This document shows, piece by piece, positions 1-5,307 of a stretch of 5,974 bases of DNA (positions within the stretch are counted from its first letter, which is position 1; every line of letters begins with the position of its first letter). The notes under the pieces were generated by a model. It was not told the DNA's origin and ran no database searches. It saw nothing but the letters and a program-made list of their open reading frames with translations. A program made the position numbers and the translations under genes. The DNA comes from an uncultured Rickettsiales bacterium (GTDB lineage Bacteria > Pseudomonadota > Alphaproteobacteria > Rickettsiales > UBA1997). The stretch covers positions 1 through 5,974 of the forward strand of contig CALXRO010000055.1 of NCBI GenBank assembly GCA_944390875.1, written 5' to 3'.

Positions 1-794
1 TTCTATTAACTAGTGATATTGGCGTAAAAATAACAAATGATGTTATTACTTTTTTAAAAGAAAACAGATTTAATAAAGAAACAGATTTGAATGACATTAA
101 GAATATTGTTTATCAAAAATTATTAAAGTCATTCGAAAACATATCTAGTAGCTATATTGATTTTAATCATAAACCATATGTTATATTGTTTTTAGGTGTA
201 AATGGTTGTGGAAAAACAACTATAATAGGAAAATTCGCAAATCAAATGAAATTTGATGGCAGAAAAGTTTTATTGGCAGCTTGCGATACATTTAGAGCCG
301 GAGCAGTAGAACAATTAAAAATATGGAATGAAAGAGCTAAAACAGATATATTTTTACCAGAAAGAATAAATGAAGACCCATCTTCAGTAGCATACAAAGC
401 CTACAATAAGGCTAAAAACGAAAATTATGATGTTTTATTAGTTGATACAGCAGGCAGACTACAGAATAATGCGAATTTAATGTCAGAATTAAGAAAAATA
501 AAAAATACTTTAGGAAAGTTTGATACAAATATACCAAATAAAACAATTCTTGTTTTGGACGCTACAACAGGACAAAATTCAATAAAACAATGTGAGGAAT
601 TTAATAAACAAATAAATATTGATGGCATAGTCATGAATAAAATGGACGGTTCTTCAAAAGGAGGTATACTTATCTCAATTGCAGATAATTTTAAAAAACC
701 AATTTTTGCTATTGGTGTTGGAGAAAAAATTGACGATATTAAGAACTTTAATGCTGAAGAATTTTTAAAAAATTTATTAGGATTATATGAGTAA
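1..794 (+). CDS. ftsY: FtsY, signal recognition particle receptor GTPase (5' end outside the window)
   Basis: FtsY is the membrane-associated SRP receptor. Its GTPase pairs with that of Ffh to hand translating ribosomes to the Sec translocon. The frame is open to the left edge from base 3 and reads LLTSDIGVKITNDVI, a typical FtsY N-domain helix, so the TTG at 87 is internal and the true start lies upstream. 263 residues are present; perhaps a few dozen are missing. Visible GTPase motifs are GVNGCGKTT (G1, codons from 195), DTFRAGAVEQL (G2), DTAGRLQN (G3), LDATTGQN, NKMDGSSKGG (G4) and the closing IGVGEKIDDI with F-AEEFL near the C-terminus. G4 has Asn where SRP GTPases normally have Thr (TKxD). 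No acidic A domain can be judged because the start is cut. The stop at 792-794 overlaps the smpB start by 8 bp, suggesting translational coupling. The identification is certain. Confidence 0.97.
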   Translation, partial: LLTSDIGVKITNDVITFLKENRFNKETDLNDIKNIVYQKLLKSFENISSSYIDFNHKPYVILFLGVNGCGKTTIIGKFANQMKFDGRKVLLAACDTFRAGAVEQLKIWNERAKTDIFLPERINEDPSSVAYKAYNKAKNENYDVLLVDTAGRLQNNANLMSELRKIKNTLGKFDTNIPNKTILVLDATTGQNSIKQCEEFNKQINIDGIVMNKMDGSSKGGILISIADNFKKPIFAIGVGEKIDDIKNFNAEEFLKNLLGLYE

Positions 795-1260
795 AGATTG
801 TTACAGAATTATAGCTCAGAACAAGAAAGCTAAATATGAATACTTTATAGAAGACGAGTATGAAGCTGGTATTGTCCTACTTGGAAGCGAAATTAAAAGC
901 ATAAGACTTGGTAAAGTCAATATTAATGATTCATACATTGAATTTGACAAAAATAGAGAATTGTATTTAGTTAATTCTAATATAGCTAAATATAAGTTAT
1001 CAACTATTTTCAATCATGACCCAATCAGAAAACGTAAATTATTACTAAATAGAAAAGAAATAGATAAAATAATAAATAAAATAAAATTAAAAGGCTTGAC
1101 ATGTGTGCCACTTGTGCTATATATAAGCAGTAAGAATTTAGCTAAAGTTAAAATTGCTATAGCAAAAGGAAAAAAACTTTATGACAAAAGAGAAGTTATA
1201 AAGGAACGCGATTTTAAAAGAGAGAAATCTTTTTTAATGAAAGAAAAAAATAGATATTAG
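787..1260 (+). CDS. smpB: SmpB, tmRNA-binding protein for trans-translation
   Basis: SmpB binds the tRNA-like domain of tmRNA (SsrA) and carries it into the A site of stalled ribosomes, so that the nascent chain is tagged and the ribosome freed. The 157-residue length is normal for the family. Hallmarks are GSEIKSIR at residues 33-40 (the conserved G-E-K-S-R motif of the RNA-binding beta barrel), HDPIRKRKLLLN at 77-88, and GKKLYDKR at 128-135 (the GKKxxDKR motif). A basic C-terminal tail (residues 136-157, rich in Lys and Arg) is the part that enters the mRNA channel. The ATG at 787 lies inside the end of ftsY, with TTAGGA a few bases upstream as a plausible ribosome binding site. The partner ssrA gene is not in this window. 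The next gene begins 9 bp downstream. The identification is secure. Confidence 0.97.
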   Translation: MSKDCYRIIAQNKKAKYEYFIEDEYEAGIVLLGSEIKSIRLGKVNINDSYIEFDKNRELYLVNSNIAKYKLSTIFNHDPIRKRKLLLNRKEIDKIINKIKLKGLTCVPLVLYISSKNLAKVKIAIAKGKKLYDKREVIKERDFKREKSFLMKEKNRY

Positions 1261-1269
1261 GGATTAGGT

Positions 1270-2046
1270 ATGGAAAAGAATAAAGATAATATTGAAACAA
1301 TTTTAACAGAAAAAGAGGCAAGTATAAATAATCCAAATTTATATTTCTATTTGAGTCTGATAAATATGACTTATTACATAAATTTTTTTCCAAAATTAGA
1401 AAACGAAAATATTCAAAGAATTAAATATTATTTTAGTTCTCTTTATGATGAATTTAGAAATATAAATCTAAGTCTTATTGATTTACAAACTGTTGACAGA
1501 GATATAATGGACTTTGCTTTATCAAAATTATTCTTTAAAAAACCAGATGATAGTTCATTTTTAATTAGATGTTTTATATGTGAAATTATAGTTTTGGAAA
1601 GTTATGTTGAAATAGCTAACCTAGTTTCAAAAAAAAATATTTTTACAAAACCAATAGAATATAAAATATCTAGGATCATATCATCTATAAAAAAAATCTT
1701 TGTAAATAAAATAAGCCAGATAAGGCAAAGAAAAATGCTAACTTTTGAAGATGTTTACAATTTATCTAGAGACTCTCTTAAAAGCAGATTTTACATATAT
1801 ATTAAAGAGAGGCAAAATATAAGATTTAAAAATGTAAATTTTCAAGAATATAAGACTAAAATAAAATATTTCCAATTTTTTTCTGATAAAAATAGTGTCT
1901 TATATAGTTACAGGATGTCAAAAACTGGTACAAGTTCAGAATATGAAAAGTACTTCTTTACAGATTTACCAAAAATACTTGAAAATATCGAAACTATAAA
2001 CAAAAATGCTAAAGAAAAAACTAAAAGTAAAAAAACAAAAAAGTAG
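1270..2046 (+). CDS. Hypothetical protein between smpB and era (258 aa)
   Basis: I do not recognise this family. The ATG at 1270 follows smpB by 9 bp and has purine-rich AGGGATTAGG just upstream, so it is a credible translated member of the operon. The protein has no signal peptide and no clear membrane span. Its middle (about residues 97-122, with LIRCFICEIIVLESYVEIAN) and the stretch 130-150 look like amphipathic or hydrophobic helices, and the whole reads as mainly helical. The last dozen residues are almost all Lys, Thr and Ser (KEKTKSKKTKK), a possible nucleic-acid-binding tail. That tail is encoded in the 41 bp shared with the start of era in another frame. It is not RecO or RNase III, the genes often found near era: I see no motif of either. 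Its position among ribosome-related genes makes a role in RNA or ribosome metabolism conceivable, but this is only context. Confidence 0.8.
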   Translation: MEKNKDNIETILTEKEASINNPNLYFYLSLINMTYYINFFPKLENENIQRIKYYFSSLYDEFRNINLSLIDLQTVDRDIMDFALSKLFFKKPDDSSFLIRCFICEIIVLESYVEIANLVSKKNIFTKPIEYKISRIISSIKKIFVNKISQIRQRKMLTFEDVYNLSRDSLKSRFYIYIKERQNIRFKNVNFQEYKTKIKYFQFFSDKNSVLYSYRMSKTGTSSEYEKYFFTDLPKILENIETINKNAKEKTKSKKTKK

Positions 2047-2917
2047 CAAAGACAGAAGGAAATTTATAGAAATCTGTATTGCAGGTTTACCAAATGCTGG
2101 AAAATCAACTATAATTAATAGTTTAGTTGGAGATAAAGTATCGATAATATCACCAAAAGCACAAACAACAAGAGACATTATAAGAGGTGTATTTATAGAA
2201 AACAACACACAAGTCGTTCTAATAGATACCCCAGGAATTTTTGTACCAAAAAAGAAACGTCTTTTAGAAAGAAAAATAATAAAAAATGCTTGGCGTGGTG
2301 TTGAACAAACTGATATTATTTGCATTGTAATAGATAGTACAATGGGTATAAATAAAGCTATAAAAACAACTATTGAAAGTATCTTAAAGAAAGATAAAAA
2401 GATAATATTTGTCTTAAATAAGATAGATTCTATAAAAAAAGAAAATCTTTTGCAAATGGCTTCAGAATTAGAAAAAATTTATCCAAAATTTGAAAGGATA
2501 TTTATGGTTTCCGCTAAAAACGGAGAAAATATGGATATTTTTAAAAACTATCTAATAAGTATTGCGCAAAAAGGTGATTGGATGTTTAATGACGATGAAA
2601 TTACAGATGCCCCAATGAGATTCATGGCTGCCGAAATTACTAGAGAAAAATTATTTTTAAATTTAAGAGAAGATTTACCCTACTCTATTGATGTTGTTAC
2701 TGATAATTGGGAAGAATTTAATAGTGGAAGTTTAAAAATAAATCAAACTATAAAAGTTTTAAAAGAGAGTCAAAAATCAATAATTATTGGCAAAAATGGT
2801 AAGATGTTGAAAAATATAAGTATTACTTCAAGAAAAGAAATGGAGTTGTTTTTTGGTAGGAAAGTTCATTTATTTTTGTTTGTTCAAGTTAGAAATGATT
2901 GGATTGATGGGTTTTAA
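2006..2917 (+). CDS. era: Era, 30S ribosomal subunit maturation GTPase
   Basis: Era is an essential Ras-like GTPase with a KH RNA-binding domain. It binds the 3' end of 16S rRNA and helps assemble the small ribosomal subunit. The protein has 303 residues, the usual size. G domain: GLPNAGKST at 27-35 (G1), KAQTTRDIIRG at 51-61 (G2), DTPGIF at 74-79 (G3), NKID at 138-141 (G4) and VSAKNGEN at 168-175 (G5). The conserved linker EITREKLFLNLREDLPYS (210-227) leads to the KH domain, whose GxxG loop is GKNG at 262-265, followed by GRKVHLFLFVQVRNDW. The ATG at 2006 gives a Lys-rich N-terminal extension of about 18 residues before the first strand. No other ATG, GTG or TTG lies between it and G1 in frame, so this start is the only reasonable one. 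No strong Shine-Dalgarno is visible; translation may be coupled to the overlapping upstream gene. Confidence 0.97.
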   Translation: MLKKKLKVKKQKSSKDRRKFIEICIAGLPNAGKSTIINSLVGDKVSIISPKAQTTRDIIRGVFIENNTQVVLIDTPGIFVPKKKRLLERKIIKNAWRGVEQTDIICIVIDSTMGINKAIKTTIESILKKDKKIIFVLNKIDSIKKENLLQMASELEKIYPKFERIFMVSAKNGENMDIFKNYLISIAQKGDWMFNDDEITDAPMRFMAAEITREKLFLNLREDLPYSIDVVTDNWEEFNSGSLKINQTIKVLKESQKSIIIGKNGKMLKNISITSRKEMELFFGRKVHLFLFVQVRNDWIDGF

Positions 2918-3037
2918 TTATTACAGTTAACCTTAACAATCTTATTTTTATCTAAATATCAGTAGTAATAAAAATTATATTAAAACTATCTAAGTAAAAC
3001 AACAAATAATATACACTTAATTCTTTTTAATAAGTAT

Positions 3038-3055
3038 AAAAAAGTAAATTACTTT
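3038..3055 (-). terminator. Weak hairpin plus T-run at the end of the minus-strand gene
   Basis: Read on the minus strand, AAAGTAA and TTACTTT form a 7-base inverted repeat around one central base, and the right arm runs into six consecutive T. The hairpin includes the stop codon of the 92-residue gene. The stem has only one G-C pair, so this would be a weak intrinsic terminator. It may equally be a chance structure in AT-rich DNA. Confidence 0.3.
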
Positions 3056-3327
3056 ATAATTCTAGCTCTTCTTAATAATTCCCCATAACGAAGTGAATCT
3101 TCTTTTGTTTTTCTATTACTCTCTTTCATATTTGCTTCAGTTCTTATCAAATCTCTAAGATAGTCAATTCTATCATCATTTACACGTGATCTTCTTATTT
3201 CCTCACCATTATTATCTTTCACAATTACATCAAGATTATTTAGGTAGTAAGTTGTATCTTTGATCCTTTTCGCTTCATAAACAACAGCTGTCTCTGGCAA
3301 ATTTGGTAAAACTAAAAAATTACTCAT
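3049..3327 (-). CDS. Hypothetical small Arg-rich protein (92 aa)
   Basis: I do not recognise the product. The composition argues for a real gene: it is hydrophilic, with balanced acidic and basic residues. It is notably rich in Arg (for example EEIRRSRVNDDR and ELLRRARIIK) in a region where other genes prefer Lys. The N-terminal part (MSNFLVLPNLPETAVVYEAK) looks beta or extended, while residues from about 50 on look helical and charged. There is no signal peptide, membrane segment or known motif. The frame extends to an ATG at 3372, which would give 107 residues, but I chose the ATG at 3327. The extra 15 residues are low-complexity Asn/Ile/Tyr, and the ATG at 3372 lies between the -35 and -10 of the best promoter. 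The leader to 3327 is short and lacks a Shine-Dalgarno. The gene is convergent with era and divergent from the long gene starting at 3480, so it is its own transcription unit. Confidence 0.65.
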   Translation of the reverse strand: MSNFLVLPNLPETAVVYEAKRIKDTTYYLNNLDVIVKDNNGEEIRRSRVNDDRIDYLRDLIRTEANMKESNRKTKEDSLRYGELLRRARIIK

Positions 3328-3351
3328 AAATATATTATTTATAATATAATT

Positions 3352-3380
3352 ATTATTATGAAAATAATACATAATGTCAA
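3352..3380 (-). promoter_or_regulatory. Sigma-70-type promoter for the minus-strand gene
   Basis: On the minus strand, a perfect TTGACA (-35, bases 3380-3375) is followed after exactly 17 bases by AATAAT (-10, bases 3357-3352, one mismatch to TATAAT). Transcription would start near 3345, about 18 bases before the ATG at 3327. It would therefore exclude the upstream ATG at 3372. AT-rich DNA yields many -10 boxes by chance, but a perfect -35 at ideal spacing just ahead of a gene is better than chance expectation. Confidence 0.55.
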
Positions 3381-3411
3381 GTTATTTCTTATTTTTATAT
3401 TAATATTATAA

Positions 3412-3427
3412 ACAATATAAATATTGT
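3412..3427. repeat. Small dyad (ACAATAT-AA-ATATTGT) in the divergent spacer
   Basis: Seven-base inverted arms separated by two bases lie between the divergent start sites at 3327 (-) and 3480 (+). The place and shape suit a dimeric regulator's operator, but the surrounding DNA is so AT-rich that chance palindromes are expected. No clear -35/-10 pair for the + strand gene is visible in this spacer. Confidence 0.25.
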
Positions 3428-3479
3428 ATATTTATTACTACAATGTAACTTATATTTTAAGTAATATTTATTTATTATA

Positions 3480-3950
3480 ATGGAATCAATAAATTTTAAA
3501 AACACTATTAAGCCAGAAGAGTATAGAAAACTTGAAGTTTTTGAAATAGAAAAAAATAATCATGAAAAAATTGTTTCTTACAAAAAGAAAGATAATTTGA
3601 GTGAACCAACACAAATCTTATACCAAGAAAAATATGAAATAGATGAATATTACCAAAATTATTTATTGGAGAGAATATATTATTATAAAGAAAATCCAAA
3701 TCCTGAAAAACCTGTTTACAAAGAGACTTTCGAACCAAATCAAGAAGAATATCTTGAAGGTAGTTATGTTTCTTATATCAAAGATCCGGATGGTAACTTT
3801 ATAGGTTATAGATATTATGACAGTAAACAAACTAATAAATCAGAACTTTTAGAAAAATATGAGAGTGAAGAGGAAATAATAATTACTATAAGTTCAGATT
3901 TATCTGATGATAAAATTTCTAATGATTCTGATAAAATATTTATACTTTAA
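3480..3950 (+). CDS. Piece 1 of the frameshifted gene: Tyr-rich acidic N-terminal region (156 aa)
   Basis: The ATG at 3480 is the first start after an in-frame stop at 3462-3464. No Shine-Dalgarno precedes it, and a TATAAT overlaps the start codon, which is too close to serve as its promoter. The product has no recognised domain, signal peptide or membrane span. It is unusually rich in Tyr (18 of 156 residues, including IYYY and DEYY). A central DPDGNFIGYRYYD stretch looks like a beta hairpin. It ends in a Ser/Asp/Glu-rich low-complexity linker (ISSDLSDDKISNDSDK). After the linker the stop at 3948 cuts the frame, while the -1 frame continues the acidic linker as IVEDNVDDSLNV. I therefore take this as the N-terminus of the longer protein rather than an independent gene. 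Confidence 0.6.
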   Translation: MESINFKNTIKPEEYRKLEVFEIEKNNHEKIVSYKKKDNLSEPTQILYQEKYEIDEYYQNYLLERIYYYKENPNPEKPVYKETFEPNQEEYLEGSYVSYIKDPDGNFIGYRYYDSKQTNKSELLEKYESEEEIIITISSDLSDDKISNDSDKIFIL

Positions 3951-3982
3951 TTGTTGAGGATAATGTTGATGATAGCTTAAAT

Positions 3983-5116
3983 GTGAATATTGTTGAAGAA
4001 ACAAAATATTTTACAGCTATAAAAGATGAAAAAGGTGTGTATAAAATAGTTGATAAAGATACAAATACAGATCAATGTAGACAGGTAATTAGAAATATCT
4101 ATAAAGATATGTTTAAATCTTCTGAACCATATGAAATAACTGGAAATAGTATATTAACCAAAGGTTATATGATTGCTCTTGCTGCTGAAAATAAAAATAA
4201 AAACATATTAATAGCAGAAAATTTGGAAGTAATATTAAATGAATTAGAGATTGATGGAGATGGTAATCCAATTACTTATTTTAATGCTTACGGTGATAAT
4301 TATACAACAACTTTGTCAGATTTAGCATTTGATATGTTTCCTAGTAACTATGATAAATTAAGTGGCAAAGTAGGTTTAATTCCATTTAATAGCTCTCAAC
4401 ATACAACTGGCATTTTTACTGAATTTGAATATTTACAAAGTGAACACCAATATTTAACAGTAAATCATACTAGCTTAATAGATACATCTCATGCAAATTG
4501 TCCTTATGATGAAAATGGTCCTAGCGTAGACAAAAAACTATTTGGTAAATTTGATATTAAATTAGCAAATATTACTCAAAAACCACAATTAAATGGTACT
4601 TGTACTCAACAAATATCTTGTGTTTTTGATGCTATTATTAGTCGACCAGAAAAATATAAAAATAAAAATGACATAGATACAGCGATTGATAACGGTTCCT
4701 TATTTCTGGATGCATATGTAATAATGAGCAAAATTTTTGATCAAAAAAATAATGAAACTGTTGTACATTTTGCTAATGAAACTGATGCAAGATCTAGCAC
4801 AGATAAAAATTTTGTTTTTAAATTAAATGATGATTATTATGGAATAAATAAAAATTTTTCTGAAAATAGATTCGTAAATATAGAAGCTTTAAAAATTAAC
4901 GAATTATCATGCCTGAACAAGGAAGGAAAAAAGTTATGTGAAATTGATGGTTTTAAAAATAAATGCGAAAGACAAAAACAAATTGTAGAGATTGATGAAA
5001 AAATATATTCTATAAATAAAATTTATGAGAACCAAAAAGAAGCTTTTGTTGCAGCTTATATTATGGAATTTTCAGACAGAAATAGTTTAATTATTGAAGA
5101 ATGGAAAATCTATTAA
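3983..5116 (+). CDS. Piece 2 of the frameshifted gene: central region with CE-clan cysteine protease-like motifs (377 aa)
   Basis: The nominal start is a GTG at 3983 without a well-spaced Shine-Dalgarno (GAGG is 23 bases away). The frame is open back to 3935 and reads as coherent acidic sequence, so the piece probably continues piece 1. Numbered from the GTG, residues 130-140 (VGLIPFNSSQH) resemble the 'hydrophobic strand, P, H' entry of CE-clan (Ulp1/YopJ/ChlaDub-like) enzymes. SLIDTS (164-169) would supply the acidic residue D167. PQLNGTC (201-207) resembles the Q-x-N-G-x-C oxyanion/nucleophile turn of Ulp1-type proteases (Q202, C207). The order H-D-Q-C and the spacings are plausible, but the Trp usually after His is Thr and the Gly usually after Cys is Thr. 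Rickettsiales-type bacteria use such enzymes to remove host ubiquitin or related modifiers. I see no signal peptide or membrane segment. The part after residue 300 is charged and helical. Function is a hypothesis. Confidence 0.6.
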   Translation: MNIVEETKYFTAIKDEKGVYKIVDKDTNTDQCRQVIRNIYKDMFKSSEPYEITGNSILTKGYMIALAAENKNKNILIAENLEVILNELEIDGDGNPITYFNAYGDNYTTTLSDLAFDMFPSNYDKLSGKVGLIPFNSSQHTTGIFTEFEYLQSEHQYLTVNHTSLIDTSHANCPYDENGPSVDKKLFGKFDIKLANITQKPQLNGTCTQQISCVFDAIISRPEKYKNKNDIDTAIDNGSLFLDAYVIMSKIFDQKNNETVVHFANETDARSSTDKNFVFKLNDDYYGINKNFSENRFVNIEALKINELSCLNKEGKKLCEIDGFKNKCERQKQIVEIDEKIYSINKIYENQKEAFVAAYIMEFSDRNSLIIEEWKIY

Positions 5117-5307
5117 AAGAACGTAAAATGTTAGAAATTGAAAAAGCAATTAAAGTAACTAATAACTTAGACACTAATGAAATAGATTTAAAAATTGAAG
5201 AAAAAGATGAAGAAATAAAAAATAAATGTAAAGAGTACGACAAAAATGATTTAGAACTGATTAAAGCCAGACAAAAAGCTAAAAGAAATTTGATAATATA
5301 TTTATAA
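5101..5307 (+). CDS. Piece 3 of the frameshifted gene: charged coiled-coil segment (68 aa)
   Basis: This open frame overlaps the end of piece 2 by 16 bp and begins just after an in-frame stop at 5095-5097. An ATG at 5101 exists but has no Shine-Dalgarno. The sequence (LLKERKMLEIEKAI, then KIEEKDEEIKNKCKEYDK and ELIKARQKAKRN) is almost wholly Glu, Lys, Asp and Leu/Ile, as in a coiled coil. It continues the helical end of piece 2 if one A is added to the AAAA run near 5105 (reading EEWKNLLKERK). A free-standing 68-residue gene is possible but less likely, because the downstream -1 frame continues the same kind of sequence and has no start of its own. Confidence 0.45.
   Translation: MENLLKERKMLEIEKAIKVTNNLDTNEIDLKIEEKDEEIKNKCKEYDKNDLELIKARQKAKRNLIIYL

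Noticed and set aside
87..794. FtsY starting at the TTG at 87 as a complete 235-residue protein
   Set aside because: The frame is open to the window edge and the upstream residues match the FtsY N domain, so the gene is cut by the window, not short.
1490..1508. TTGACA close to TATAAT inside the 258-residue gene
   Set aside because: The two boxes are only four bases apart, which is unusable as a promoter, and the site is inside coding sequence.
2926..2937. GTTAA-CC-TTAAC as a terminator after era
   Set aside because: The loop would be only two bases, the stem has almost no G-C pairs, and there is no clean T-run directly after it.
3328..3372. Longer start (ATG at 3372) for the minus-strand gene
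   Set aside because: The added residues are Asn/Ile/Tyr low complexity, and the ATG falls inside the promoter spacer, upstream of the likely transcription start.
3935..3950. Programmed -1 frameshift site at the first frame change
   Set aside because: No X_XXY_YYZ heptamer is present in the frame of piece 1 over the overlap. The same holds for the second change at 5098-5116. A lost base explains them more simply.
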